This document shows, piece after piece, positions 1-9,395 of a DNA stretch of 64,000 bases (the stretch's first letter is position 1; each line of letters opens with the position of its first letter). The notes beneath the pieces were generated by a model that saw only the letters and a program-made list of their open reading frames with translations, was not told the DNA's origin and made no database searches. The translations under genes and the position numbers were made by a program. This DNA comes from Prolixibacteraceae bacterium UBA1413 (lineage in GTDB: Bacteria > Bacteroidota > Bacteroidia > Bacteroidales > Prolixibacteraceae), in the NCBI GenBank assembly GCA_002304925.1, contig DBPT01000011.1, positions 9,626 through 73,625 on the forward strand, written 5' to 3'.

Positions 1-1
1 C

Positions 2-3000
2 ATGTACATGAAACAAAAGGATTACCGGGAAGCGATAAAATTTCTGGATATCGCCATGAAAAAGGGATTCAGCAGGAAAGAGAAAGCCCGGATGCAATAC
101 GTGTTGGCGCAGCTCTACCATGAAACGGGCGATGAGGACAAAGCCACCGAAGCTTTCCGGAAAGTCAGAAAATACAATCCACCTTTCAAGATGGATTTCA
201 ACGCCCGAATCAACGCTGCCGGCATGTTCTCGGGAAAGGGGGATCCCGTAAAGCTGAAAAAAGAGTTGCGGAAGATGCTGCGCGATGAGAAAAATATCGA
301 ATTCCGCGACCAGATCTATTTCGCCCTCGCCAACCTCTATTTCCGGGAGGGAGACCGGCAGCAGGCCATTGAAAACTACCGGAAGTCAGTTTCTTCGAGT
401 GTCGACAATTCATTTCAGCTCGCCCATTCTTCCATAACGCTTGCCGACCTCTATTTCGAAGATCAGATATACAAAGAAGCCCAGGCATATTATGACACGG
501 CGGTCATGGTGATCAGCGAGGATTATCCGGGATATGACCAGCTCAGCCAGCGGCATGCCAGCCTTTCCCGCCTGGTTGAAAACCTTACCGTGGTAGAAGT
601 TCAGGACAGTCTCCAGAAATTAGCCCTCATGCCCGAGAACGAACGCAACACACTGATCGATAAATGGATAGCCCAGGTAAAGGAAAAACAGCGCCAGGAG
701 GAGCTGATCGCCAGAAGGGAACAGTCGGAACGCGGCTTTTACCGTGCCAACGAATACCGTTTCGGGATGGGTTCCGCCAGCCAGGGAGGAGGCTGGTATT
801 TTTACAATCCACAGACTGTTTCCTTTGGAAAAGCACAGTTTCAGCAACGGTGGGGAAGACGGAAACTGGAAGACAACTGGCGACGCAAAAATAAAAGTAT
901 CGTCTCCTCCGATGAAATGGAGGAATTCGCCGAACTTGCCGATTCGACCAGGGCCGTGGTCAGGGAAGATGATCCCCTTGAAAGAAATTACTATATCCAG
1001 GACCTGCCGCTCAACGACACCCTGATGGCCATCTCCCACGACAAAATCAGAGATGCCCTCTTCAACGCGGGAAGAATATTCAAAAGCGACTTCAGCGATT
1101 ACCCTCACTCTGCCGAAACCTTTGAAGACCTCAACAACCGGTATCCTGAAAATATCTACCTCCTCTCCGCCCTTTTCGAACTCTACGACGTATATGATCT
1201 GATGGGAAACACGGCCTTGTCCAACCGGTACCGCGACCTGATTATCAGCCGGTTCCCCGACAGCAAATATGCCAGGTACCTGCAAAATCCCAATTTCTTC
1301 GCCGAAATGGAAGCCCGGAAAAATGAACTCAACAACATTTACCAGGAGACTTTCCGGAGCTATAAGGCAGGAAGATACCGGGAAATAATTCCCCGGGTCA
1401 GGCAAATGAAACAACTGGAACCCGACACCTTCCTGCTTTCCAAAATCGATTTCATGCATACCGTGGCCGAGGGCGTTCTCTCTGACATGCAATCCTTTGG
1501 AAACGGGCTGAAAGGATATATCTCCTCCTATCCCAAGGCGGAAACCACGCCCCTGGCCAAAGAAATCCTGGCCCTCATTGAGGAAAACACCCTCGACGAC
1601 TACCAGAAACTGGTGGAGATGGGATACCTCCACGATGAAATCCGGAACGACGAACTGCAACCGGGGAACGAGCCTGAAAACGACGAATTCGGCGGCAAAT
1701 TCAGCTACGATGACGACCTGCTCCATTATTTCGTCATTGCCTACCCCCGGAATGCCGGGATCGATGTCAACCGGCTCAAGTTTGACATTGCCAATTACAA
1801 CCTCGACCACTATACTAAACTGGACTTCGACATTGAAGAGGAAAACCTCGATGCGGCAAACAATCTGATATTGGTAAGGTCGCTCGTTAACAAAGAACAG
1901 GCTTTGATCTATTTCAGGGCAATCATCAGACAGCCTGAAGTCTTCAGGACGCTGAGCAATACCAGGTATGTCAATTTCGTAGCTTCATCGACCAATTACC
2001 GGCAAATCCTTTCAGAAAAATCAACCTCCGATTATCTCAAATTTTACCTCACCAATTACAGCCGTTTCATCGGCCCCGATTTCAGTCCCGACGGCGCTCC
2101 CGAAGAGTCACCCGAAGAACTGATGGCCCGGGCACAGCGTGAAGATGAACTCTTACAGGAACGGGGAAGGTTCGTCACCGTGGATGTTCCGGCAACCCTG
2201 GGACGCTTCTCCTCTTTCGTTGACACCACCCAGAGCTATGTCCTGGCGGTGATGGACAAAAACCTGTCGCTCAGGCCTGTCATCGCACAGTTCAGTGACT
2301 TCAACCGCAATAACTTCAGGATATGGAACCTGGCCCTCCAACTCAAACAGGCAGGCGACTACCAGCTCCTGGTCGTTCAGGGGCTGCCCGGTTTTACCGA
2401 AAGCCTCTCTTACTTCCGGAAGGTCATCCTGGAAAGGTCGCTCTTCAGGAATCTGGGTCAATCGGTCTACCGGAGTTTTATCATTACCGGGAAAAACCTG
2501 GAACTACTGATGCAGAAAGGCGATGTCGACAACTACCTCGAATTCTTCAGAACCCGTTATATTCAAAGTGCCGGACAATCCCTGACGCCCCCCGCCGCTG
2601 ACAGCGCTCCTTCCGGGATCAGCCCCGGAGAGCCTTCCCAGGAAGTCACCACCCCTGCACCTTACGCAGGACCATATGATGCTGACGTGAAAAAAATCCA
2701 CCACTATCTTTTCATCGTGCCCCTCGAAGGCTTCAGAAAGGATAACCTTTTGAATCAGATCAATGAATTCAACAAATCGGAATTCCGGGATCTCATGCTG
2801 AAAATCGACGAAGAACCGCTCGACGGATTCCGGAGCATCATCCGCATCACGGAATTCCCCGACGATTCCACGGCAACCCTCTACAACAGGAAAATTTCTG
2901 TCAGACGAACCCTTTTTGAACCCCTCGGCACCCTCACCTACCGCCACTTCGCGATCACTCCACGGAACTATGAGACTTTCCTAAAACGGAAAAATATCAT

Positions 3001-3052
3001 TGAATACCTTGATTTTGTCAAAGTGGCCTATCCCGAACCCCGGCAACCCTGA
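2..3052 (+). CDS. porW: T9SS lipoprotein PorW/SprE homologue, 5' partial
   Basis: The visible 1016 residues begin at the window edge, so the N-terminus with its expected signal peptide and lipobox is probably missing. Residues 1-170 form tetratricopeptide-type helical repeats, with 'ALANLYFREGDRQQAIENYR' as a clear TPR unit. Around residues 265-300 lies a 'GGGWYFYNP' and 'WGRRKLEDNWRR' region that I recognise from SprE/PorW proteins. More TPR-like helices follow to about residue 560. The C-terminal half holds three related modules, each with an 'LDxxNxxxF/LxxFNxxxF' pattern, at about 560-680, 715-850 and 895-1010. PorW/SprE is an envelope lipoprotein needed for type IX secretion and gliding. 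The PorX homologue lies 86 bp downstream on the same strand, and several T9SS cargo genes occur in the window. The family call is firm; the symbol is assigned by homology. Confidence 0.82.
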   Translation: MYMKQKDYREAIKFLDIAMKKGFSRKEKARMQYVLAQLYHETGDEDKATEAFRKVRKYNPPFKMDFNARINAAGMFSGKGDPVKLKKELRKMLRDEKNIEFRDQIYFALANLYFREGDRQQAIENYRKSVSSSVDNSFQLAHSSITLADLYFEDQIYKEAQAYYDTAVMVISEDYPGYDQLSQRHASLSRLVENLTVVEVQDSLQKLALMPENERNTLIDKWIAQVKEKQRQEELIARREQSERGFYRANEYRFGMGSASQGGGWYFYNPQTVSFGKAQFQQRWGRRKLEDNWRRKNKSIVSSDEMEEFAELADSTRAVVREDDPLERNYYIQDLPLNDTLMAISHDKIRDALFNAGRIFKSDFSDYPHSAETFEDLNNRYPENIYLLSALFELYDVYDLMGNTALSNRYRDLIISRFPDSKYARYLQNPNFFAEMEARKNELNNIYQETFRSYKAGRYREIIPRVRQMKQLEPDTFLLSKIDFMHTVAEGVLSDMQSFGNGLKGYISSYPKAETTPLAKEILALIEENTLDDYQKLVEMGYLHDEIRNDELQPGNEPENDEFGGKFSYDDDLLHYFVIAYPRNAGIDVNRLKFDIANYNLDHYTKLDFDIEEENLDAANNLILVRSLVNKEQALIYFRAIIRQPEVFRTLSNTRYVNFVASSTNYRQILSEKSTSDYLKFYLTNYSRFIGPDFSPDGAPEESPEELMARAQREDELLQERGRFVTVDVPATLGRFSSFVDTTQSYVLAVMDKNLSLRPVIAQFSDFNRNNFRIWNLALQLKQAGDYQLLVVQGLPGFTESLSYFRKVILERSLFRNLGQSVYRSFIITGKNLELLMQKGDVDNYLEFFRTRYIQSAGQSLTPPAADSAPSGISPGEPSQEVTTPAPYAGPYDADVKKIHHYLFIVPLEGFRKDNLLNQINEFNKSEFRDLMLKIDEEPLDGFRSIIRITEFPDDSTATLYNRKISVRRTLFEPLGTLTYRHFAITPRNYETFLKRKNIIEYLDFVKVAYPEPRQP

Positions 3053-3138
3053 TCAGTGCCTCCGGCTGGTTAAAGTTTGTTAACCCGTTTTCCGGGAATC
3101 CCTTTTTTACTATCTTAACCCCTTAGAAAAAGCGTAAG

Positions 3139-4695
3139 ATGAGAAAAATATCCATCCTGTGGACCGATGACGAAATTGACCTCCTGAAACCTCATATCAT
3201 TTTCCTGAAGGAGAAGGGATATGATGTCGATACCGCCAGCAATGGCACCGATGCCCTTGACCTGGTGCAAAAGAACCATTACGACATCATTTTCCTCGAT
3301 GAAAACATGCCCGGACTCAGTGGTCTGGAAACGCTGGCCAGGATGAAAACCCTGAATCCCGATGTGCCGGTGGTGATGATCACCAAGAATGAAGAAGAAA
3401 GTATCATGGACGAAGCCATCGGTTCCCGCATCGCCGACTACCTCATCAAACCCGTCAATCCCAAACAGATCTTGCTCTCCCTGAAAAAGAACATCGAAAA
3501 GAAAAGGCTGATCACAGCCCAGACCACCTCGGTATATCAGTCGCAGTTCCGGGAAATAGGAGCCCGTCTGAACGACCAGCTCACCCCCGGCGAATGGGCG
3601 GAACTCTACCGGAAACTGGTCTATTGGGAGCTCGAACTGAGCACATCGGATGACAAAACCATGGATGAAATCCTCAGCTTTCAGAAAAGCGAGGCCAACC
3701 AGGCTTTTTCCCGCTTTATCAAAGACAACTATACCAGATGGTTTGGGAAACCTCTGGGCGAAAGACCCCTGATGTCAACCGACATATTCAGGCAAAAGGT
3801 ATTCCCCTTGCTGAGCAGGTCTAAAAAAGTCTTTGTTCTGGTGATTGACAACCTCCGTTTCGACCAGTGGCGAACCCTGAGCCCCATCATCGGCGAATAT
3901 TACCGGGTCGAAGACGAAACCCTGTATTACAGCATTCTTCCTACTGCCACCATGTATGCCCGGAATGCATTGTTTGCCGGCCTCATGCCTTCGGAAATAG
4001 AAAAACTCTTTCCCGCTCTGTGGGAAGAGGACGATAACGAAGGAAACAAAAACCAGCATGAGGAGGAACTGCTCAGGAAACAGCTGAGCCGCCTCGGACG
4101 AAAGGATAAGCTTTTCTTTGACAAGGTCACAAACCTGAAAAGCGGGAAAAAAATTGCGGAAACGGTTACGGCAGTCCAGGAAAACGACCTGTCGGTGCTG
4201 GTGTTCAACTTTGTCGACATGATTTCTCATGCCCGTACCGAAATGGAGATGATCAGGGAACTGGCATCCGACGAAAAAGCTTACCGCTCCCTCACCCTAA
4301 GCTGGTTCAACCACTCCTCGCTCCTCGACCTGCTGAAATCGCTCTCGGCATTGAACATCACCATGGTTCTCACCACCGACCACGGTACCATCAGGGTGGA
4401 CAACCCCGTGAAAGTAATCGGCGACCGGGAAACCAATACCAACCTCAGGTATAAACTGGGAAAAAACCTCAATTACAAATCAAAGCAAGTTTTCGAGGTG
4501 ACCAACCCCAGAGATGCTTTCCTCCCATCACGGAATGTAAGCACCAGTTATATCTTCGCCCAGAACAACGACTTCTTTGTCTATCCCAACAATTATAACT
4601 ATTTCGCCAATTACTTCGGGAACACCTTCCAGCATGGGGGGATTTCACTCGAGGAAATCATCATTCCCGTAGTCACCCTGTCACCGAAGAAATGA
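3139..4695 (+). CDS. porX: PorX-type response regulator with PglZ phosphatase-like domain
   Basis: The 518-residue protein has an N-terminal CheY-like receiver domain (residues 1-120). The phosphoacceptor is Asp54 in 'IIFLDENMPG', the acidic pair is Asp10/Asp11 and the conserved Lys is Lys104 in 'DYLIKPV'. A helical linker leads into a PglZ / alkaline-phosphatase-superfamily domain (about 205-518) with 'VLVIDNLRFDQW', 'TATMYARNA', 'TTDHGT' and a C-terminal 'FQHGGIS', the usual metal-ligand positions. This architecture is that of PorX, the response regulator that works with the kinase PorY and sigma factor SigP to control type IX secretion genes in Porphyromonas. It follows the porW/sprE homologue and is probably co-transcribed with it. 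No porY or sigP gene is present in the window. Confidence 0.9.
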   Translation: MRKISILWTDDEIDLLKPHIIFLKEKGYDVDTASNGTDALDLVQKNHYDIIFLDENMPGLSGLETLARMKTLNPDVPVVMITKNEEESIMDEAIGSRIADYLIKPVNPKQILLSLKKNIEKKRLITAQTTSVYQSQFREIGARLNDQLTPGEWAELYRKLVYWELELSTSDDKTMDEILSFQKSEANQAFSRFIKDNYTRWFGKPLGERPLMSTDIFRQKVFPLLSRSKKVFVLVIDNLRFDQWRTLSPIIGEYYRVEDETLYYSILPTATMYARNALFAGLMPSEIEKLFPALWEEDDNEGNKNQHEEELLRKQLSRLGRKDKLFFDKVTNLKSGKKIAETVTAVQENDLSVLVFNFVDMISHARTEMEMIRELASDEKAYRSLTLSWFNHSSLLDLLKSLSALNITMVLTTDHGTIRVDNPVKVIGDRETNTNLRYKLGKNLNYKSKQVFEVTNPRDAFLPSRNVSTSYIFAQNNDFFVYPNNYNYFANYFGNTFQHGGISLEEIIIPVVTLSPKK

Positions 4696-4741
4696 CGGAA
4701 GGTTCCTGACTGTCTGCCGGTAACGGATACTTTCGGGAAGC

Positions 4742-5506
4742 TCAGATCATCCCGGTCTTTTCCCTCCGCATCTGGGCATAGAGTTTATTGGCAAAAATGA
4801 AATCTTCGAGGATTTTGTTTTCCGAATGAAGGATATTTCCCCGGTTTCCCTGCCAGCATTTTTCGCCCTGGTGAATGAAAAGCACACTCTCCCCGATCTG
4901 AATAACGGAGTTCATGTCATGGGTATTGATGATGGTGGTCATCTTAAACTCTTTGGTGAGCATCAGGATCAGGTCATCGATCAGGGTGGCGGTTTCGGGA
5001 TCGAGCCCCGAATTGGGCTCATCACAAAACAGATATTTGGGATTCAGGGCGATGGCGCGGGCTATGGCCACCCTTTTCTGCATGCCGCCGCTGATTTCAG
5101 AAGGGAATAATTTGTTGGCTCCCCTGATGTCCACATGCTCAAGGCAGAAGTCAACCCTGTTGGCTTTTTCCGCAGAGGTTTTGGTAGTAAACATGTCGAG
5201 GGGAAAACGTACGTTTTGTTCTACGGTAAGACTGTCAAAGAGGGCGCCGCCCTGGAAAACCATTCCCATTTCACGACGTATTGTTTTCCGTTCAGCGGAT
5301 TTCATCCGGGTAAAACTCCGACCGTCGTAAAGGATTTCTCCGCTGTCGGGCTCATAAAGTCCCAGGATGCACTTGAGCAAAACCGTCTTTCCCGAACCAC
5401 TCCTCCCAATAATCAGATTGGCCTGCCCTTCGGGAAACTGCATCGAAATATCCTTCACGGCAGCTTTCCCATCGAAAATCTTGGTGATATTTCTTACTTC
5501 AATCAT
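4742..5506 (-). CDS. MlaF-like ABC transporter ATP-binding protein
   Basis: The 254-residue ABC ATPase has Walker A 'GRSGSGKT' at residues 34-41, the signature 'ISGGMQKR' near 138 and Walker B 'YLFCDEPNSGLDPE' near 155. The 'MQKR' form of the signature and the 'FQGGALFDSLTVEQNV' Q-loop region are typical of the MlaF/Ttg2A family, which powers phospholipid transport between the two membranes. Its ATG overlaps the TGA of the upstream permease by 4 bp, so the two are translationally coupled. The MCE-domain substrate-binding partner (MlaD) is not in the window. It is convergent with porX. Confidence 0.9.
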   Translation of the reverse strand: MIEVRNITKIFDGKAAVKDISMQFPEGQANLIIGRSGSGKTVLLKCILGLYEPDSGEILYDGRSFTRMKSAERKTIRREMGMVFQGGALFDSLTVEQNVRFPLDMFTTKTSAEKANRVDFCLEHVDIRGANKLFPSEISGGMQKRVAIARAIALNPKYLFCDEPNSGLDPETATLIDDLILMLTKEFKMTTIINTHDMNSVIQIGESVLFIHQGEKCWQGNRGNILHSENKILEDFIFANKLYAQMRREKTGMI

Positions 5507-6246
5507 GCGGTAAGAAGAAGCCTGGTTAAAACTAAATCGAACAAAAGGATCAGGATATTGGTATTCACCACCGCCTTGGTGCTGGCTTTTCCGACTTCAA
5601 GGGCGCCCCCCTGGACAAAATAACCGTAATAGGCAGGAACCGAAGCTACCAGAAAACCGAAAAAAACCGACTTGATCAGGGTGAAGGTGACATAATAAGG
5701 CACAAAAAGGTAGCGTATCCCGTCAATATAATCGGTCAGGGACACCACACCCGTAAACGGCCCCACGATGAGCCCTCCCAGCAAACCAAAGAAAATGCTG
5801 AGAATCACCAGAAAGGGGAAGATAAATACCACCGCTACGATCTTCGGCAAAATCAGGTAACTGATGGAGTTGACTCCCATCACCTCCAGCGTGTCGATTT
5901 GTTCGGTCACTTTCATACTCCCTATTTCAGAGGTGATGTTCGACCCGATTTTCCCGGCCAGAATCAACGCGAGAATGGTGGAGGAGAATTCCAGGATCAG
6001 GGTATCGCGGGTTCCCAAACCAATCAGGTACACCGGGAGAAGGGGATTCATCAGGTTATAGGCCAGCTGGATGGTCAGGATACCTCCGATGAAGAGGGAT
6101 ATAATCACCACAATCCCTACGGAATTGACCCCCAGTCCCTCAATTTCATGAAAGAGCTGCCGAACGAACATTTTGAACTTTTCCGGTCTGGAAAAGGTCT
6201 TTCCGAGCATCCAGAAGTATCGTCCGACATGAAAAAGCCAATCCAT
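5503..6246 (-). CDS. MlaE-family lipid ABC transporter permease
   Basis: This 247-residue inner-membrane protein has five or six hydrophobic segments. It carries the MlaE-family core 'FSSTILALILAGKIGSNITSEIGSMKVTEQIDTLEVMG', split here by its motifs 'GKIGSNITSEIG' and 'EQIDTLEVMG'. The family moves phospholipids to keep outer-membrane asymmetry. It is first in a two-gene operon and overlaps the ATPase gene by 4 bp. A -7-like box on the minus strand at 6272-6279 lies 33 bases before the ATG and supports the start. Confidence 0.92.
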   Translation of the reverse strand: MDWLFHVGRYFWMLGKTFSRPEKFKMFVRQLFHEIEGLGVNSVGIVVIISLFIGGILTIQLAYNLMNPLLPVYLIGLGTRDTLILEFSSTILALILAGKIGSNITSEIGSMKVTEQIDTLEVMGVNSISYLILPKIVAVVFIFPFLVILSIFFGLLGGLIVGPFTGVVSLTDYIDGIRYLFVPYYVTFTLIKSVFFGFLVASVPAYYGYFVQGGALEVGKASTKAVVNTNILILLFDLVLTRLLLTA

Positions 6247-6271
6247 CTTCTTTAAAATTTGCCTAAAAATA

Positions 6272-6279
6272 CAAACTTA
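6272..6279 (-). promoter_or_regulatory. -7 box of the mlaEF-like operon
   Basis: On the minus strand this reads TAAGTTTG, a full match to the Bacteroidota -7 consensus TAnnTTTG. It starts 33 bases before the ATG at 6246. I see no TTG at the -33 position, so the call rests on the -7 element and its spacing. Confidence 0.5.
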
Positions 6280-6366
6280 ATCGCCCTGAAAAAACTTTTA
6301 ACCCCTGATTCTCAATTCCACCCCGTCGAATGGTCTATTTTCGTGCAGGAATACCGAAAATTTGGA

Positions 6367-6374
6367 TACTTTTG
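6367..6374 (+). promoter_or_regulatory. -7 box upstream of mannose-1-phosphate guanylyltransferase
   Basis: TACTTTTG matches TAnnTTTG and begins 31 bases before the ATG at 6398, the same spacing as other plus-strand genes here. The -33 region has only TTTTCG rather than TTTG. Confidence 0.5.
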
Positions 6375-6397
6375 AAAACTATACCAACGGATGAATC

Positions 6398-7486
6398 ATG
6401 AGCAATAATTACTGTATCATCATGGCAGGGGGGATCGGATCGAGGTTTTGGCCCCTGAGCAGGAAATCGAAACCCAAACAATTTCTTGATATTATGGGAA
6501 CCGGCCGGACGCTTCTTCAGCAAGCCTTTGACCGTTTCTCGAAAATTATCCCGAAGGAAAATTTCTATATCGTCACCAGTTCCGATTATGTTTCCCTGGT
6601 AAAGGAACAACTGCCGGAGATAGGGAGCTACCAGGTTCTCAGCGAGCCTCTCCGCAGAAACACCGCCCCCTGTGTGGCCTATGCAGCCAACAAAATTAAA
6701 ACCATCAATCCCAAAGCCAACCTGATCGTGGCCCCTTCGGACCACCTCATCCTCAAGGAAGATGAGTTTCTGAACCAAATCAATACCGGCCTCGATTATG
6801 TCGCTTCACGAAAGGTCCTGCTTACCCTTGGCATCCACCCTTCGAGGCCTGAAACAGGATACGGATATATCCAGACCGGCGAACAGGTGAAATTCAAAGA
6901 AACCGGCAACCTGTTTCACGTAAAAACCTTCACTGAAAAACCAGACCTGAAAATGGCGGAAGTCTTCCTTCAAAGCGGGGAGTTCTATTGGAATTCAGGG
7001 ATTTTCCTCTGGTCACTGCCCTCCTTCCTGACCGCCCTGGAAACCCATTTGCCGGAAGTTGCCGCCTTGTTTGCCCAGGGAGATCACCTGTACAACACCC
7101 CTGATGAAACTCCCTTTATCAACAAGATTTATTCGGAATGCATGGGCATTTCCATTGATTACGGGATCATGGAAAAATCGGACAACGTCTTCGTGCTGAC
7201 TGCCGACTTTGGCTGGAGTGACCTGGGAACCTGGGGATCGCTTTATGACAATAAGGAAAAGGATGAAAACGGAAACGTGATCACAGCGAACCATGTTTTT
7301 ACCTATGATTGCAAGAACACCATCATCAACCTCCCTGACCATAAAATTGCCGTTCTTCAGGGATTGGAAGGGTATATCGTGGTTGAATCAAACGACACCC
7401 TCCTGGTTTGCCGGCGTGAGGATGAACAGCAGATCAGGCAGTTCGTCAACGACGTACTCATCAAGTCAGGACCCCGCTACGTATGA
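6398..7486 (+). CDS. manC: Mannose-1-phosphate guanylyltransferase
   Basis: The 362-residue cytoplasmic nucleotidyltransferase makes GDP-mannose from GTP and mannose-1-phosphate, for capsule, LPS or glycoprotein sugars. Residues 8-30 hold the signature 'MAGGIGSRFWPLSR' followed by 'KPKQFLDI'. Also present are 'VAPSDHLI', the 'FTEKPD' motif, 'FYWNSGIF' and 'DYGIMEK' with 'DFGWSDLGTW', all typical of the single-domain GMP type without a fused isomerase domain. The length fits. It stands alone between convergent genes, but rfbB and galE nearby form a loose sugar-nucleotide cluster. Confidence 0.92.
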   Translation: MSNNYCIIMAGGIGSRFWPLSRKSKPKQFLDIMGTGRTLLQQAFDRFSKIIPKENFYIVTSSDYVSLVKEQLPEIGSYQVLSEPLRRNTAPCVAYAANKIKTINPKANLIVAPSDHLILKEDEFLNQINTGLDYVASRKVLLTLGIHPSRPETGYGYIQTGEQVKFKETGNLFHVKTFTEKPDLKMAEVFLQSGEFYWNSGIFLWSLPSFLTALETHLPEVAALFAQGDHLYNTPDETPFINKIYSECMGISIDYGIMEKSDNVFVLTADFGWSDLGTWGSLYDNKEKDENGNVITANHVFTYDCKNTIINLPDHKIAVLQGLEGYIVVESNDTLLVCRREDEQQIRQFVNDVLIKSGPRYV

Positions 7487-7588
7487 TCTCTCCTGAAGCC
7501 GGGTTGTTTCACTCACCACTGATGCGTTGAAAAAGGTCCGTCGTATCTCCTTTTCCGCTTCCCTGACCGGAAGCACTGTTCTATCCTG

Positions 7589-8038
7589 TCATTCCCCGAT
7601 GGCTGCATAGTTTCCAGCGCCTCTGTTCCAAAACCGGCCGTCGGTCATCCAGCTTCCCAACGAAAGAGTTGCTTCCTCTTCCGCGGGGGCATAGACATAG
7701 CTCTCCCACGCACCGATGCCCGTCATCCACTTTTCCAGCACAAGCGCCGTTTCTTCTTCAACCGGGGCATAAATACGGCTCTCCCATGTTTCGATGCCGG
7801 TCATCCACTCTTCCAGTACAAGGGCTTCGTCAAAGTCCCTTGCCAGACAGTTGAATTCCATGCATTTCCAATAACACTCATTCACCATCCAATTTTCAAG
7901 GTTCAGTTCCGTATCCCGGGCGTCGGCATAACTTTCATTGAATGTGACAGCCGCCCTGTTTTTTGCATGTACTGTTCCGGTACTTAAGAAAGATGTGAGG
8001 ACCAAACCCAAAAGGATCAATAAAATTCTTGTTTTCAT
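7589..8038 (-). CDS. Small secreted protein with four Trp-rich repeats
   Basis: I do not recognise a named family. The 149-residue protein has a signal peptide (residues 1-25, ending 'TGTVHA'). The mature part is mostly four imperfect repeats, 'LxLExWMxxxxxW', at residues 45-57, 73-85, 99-111 and 125-137. Their spacing is 28, 26 and 26 residues, with 'YAPxEEE' between the middle units. Trp50/78/104/130 and Trp57/85/111/137 are invariant. Similar WM-repeat secreted proteins occur in Bacteroidota, but I know of no assigned function. Direct repeats at 8163-8190 may be its operator. It is convergent with manC. Confidence 0.75.
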   Translation of the reverse strand: MKTRILLILLGLVLTSFLSTGTVHAKNRAAVTFNESYADARDTELNLENWMVNECYWKCMEFNCLARDFDEALVLEEWMTGIETWESRIYAPVEEETALVLEKWMTGIGAWESYVYAPAEEEATLSLGSWMTDGRFWNRGAGNYAAIGE

Positions 8039-8162
8039 GGCTTTCCTGTTTTATGTTTTCTGTTTCTGTTGCTTCGTTCACTGTAATAGACTGATTACAG
8101 GTACAAATGTTACATACAAATAAGCTGAAAGACATAGAAATCCAGTAAATGTGGGTAGTTTT

Positions 8163-8190
8163 ACCGGTAAACAGAGAATTCAACCGATAA
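8163..8190 (-). promoter_or_regulatory. Putative operator: ACCGRTAA direct repeats, 20 bp apart
   Basis: ACCGGTAA (8163-8170) and ACCGATAA (8183-8190) are direct repeats with start-to-start spacing of 20 bp, two helical turns. They lie 125-152 bp upstream of the WM-repeat gene. Such spacing suits a regulator binding one DNA face, for example a LytTR-type protein. A related repeat lies upstream of the aromatic-rich gene at 47.7 kb. The regulator is inferred, not seen. Confidence 0.4.
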
Positions 8191-8256
8191 ACAAAAAAGG
8201 GGTTCCGGAAAGAAAAATGAAATTAACCGGTGTACCAGCAAATGGTTTTCGGGGAT

Positions 8257-9309
8257 TTATCTTTTCCCGTATTGTTCTTCGTAATAACGGAGGTAATCGC
8301 CGCTGGTCACGTTATTAAGCCACTCCTCATGAGAAAGGTACCAGTCGATGGTTTTTTCCAGTCCCTCTTCGAATTGCACGCTTGGGGTCCAGCCCAGATC
8401 ACGCTGTAATTTGGAGGAGTCAATGGCATACCTGAGATCATGACCTGCCCGGTCTTTCACAAAGGTGATCAGCTTTTCGGAGGTTCCGGGTGTGCGGTCC
8501 AGTTTGCGGTCCATGATCCGGCACATCAGCCTGATCAGGTCTATGTTTCTCCACTCGTTATGTCCGCCGATATTGTAAGTTTCACCCACCCTTCCCCTGT
8601 GGAAGATCAGATCGATGGCCCGGGCATGGTCTTCCACCCACAGCCAGTCGCGTACGTTTTCGCCCTTTCCGTATACGGGCAGCGGCTTGTTATACCTGAT
8701 ATTGTTGATGAAAAGCGGCAGCAGTTTTTCGGGAAACTGGAAAGATCCGTAATTGTTGGAACAATTCGAGATCACCACGGGCAAGCCATAGGTATCGTGG
8801 TATGCCCTGACAAAGTGGTCGGAACTCGCTTTGGAGGCAGAGTAGGGACTGTGCGGGTCGTAGCGGGTCTCTTCGGTGAAGATGCCCTCCTTCCCCAACG
8901 AACCATATACTTCATCGGTGGAAACATGATAAAACAACTTCCCCTGCGGCGAATCGCCCCAGCAATGACGAGCGGCATTCAGCAGGTTGACGGTGCCGAT
9001 CACATTGGTGAAAACAAATTCCATTGGATTGGAAATCGACCGGTCGACATGCGATTCGGCAGCCAGATGGATGACCCCGTCGAATTGATGGTCCCTGAAC
9101 AATTGCTGCACAAAATCCCCGTCGACAATGTCTCCCCTGACAAACCGGTAATTGGGCATATCCTCGATATCCTTCAGGTTTGCCAGGTTGCCGGCATAGG
9201 TCAGTTTGTCGAGATTGACCACCCGGCAAGCCGGGTATTTCGTGACGAACAAACGGACCACATGCGACCCGATGAAACCCGCACCGCCCGTTATCAATAT
9301 TTCTTTCAT
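8257..9309 (-). CDS. rfbB: dTDP-glucose 4,6-dehydratase
   Basis: The 350-residue short-chain dehydrogenase/reductase makes dTDP-4-keto-6-deoxyglucose for deoxysugar synthesis. It has the NAD-binding 'GGAGFIGSHVV' at residues 8-18, 'HVSTDEVYG' with the family's catalytic Asp-Glu pair, 'YSASKASSDHFVRAYHDTYG' with the Tyr-x-x-x-Lys pair, and 'RPHYxx'-type C-terminal features. I chose the ATG at 9309 because it gives the standard 'MKEILITGGAGFIG' start and 350-residue length. A longer frame begins at 9336. A one-mismatch -7 box (TAAAGTTG, 9334-9341) lies 32 bases before the chosen ATG. No rfbA, rfbC or rfbD is nearby. Confidence 0.93.
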   Translation of the reverse strand: MKEILITGGAGFIGSHVVRLFVTKYPACRVVNLDKLTYAGNLANLKDIEDMPNYRFVRGDIVDGDFVQQLFRDHQFDGVIHLAAESHVDRSISNPMEFVFTNVIGTVNLLNAARHCWGDSPQGKLFYHVSTDEVYGSLGKEGIFTEETRYDPHSPYSASKASSDHFVRAYHDTYGLPVVISNCSNNYGSFQFPEKLLPLFINNIRYNKPLPVYGKGENVRDWLWVEDHARAIDLIFHRGRVGETYNIGGHNEWRNIDLIRLMCRIMDRKLDRTPGTSEKLITFVKDRAGHDLRYAIDSSKLQRDLGWTPSVQFEEGLEKTIDWYLSHEEWLNNVTSGDYLRYYEEQYGKR

Positions 9310-9395
9310 TTCCTTTGTTTTTGCCATTAATCTCAACTTTAGCCCCTTTCACTCTCAAATACCAGCCGATTATGCCATTAATCTTAACCTCAACC

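Noticed and set aside
620..1810. Long open frame on the strand opposite to porW (396 codons)
   Set aside because: It lies entirely inside a clear TPR-protein gene, and its hydrophobic Val/Phe/Gly-rich composition is typical of an antisense shadow.
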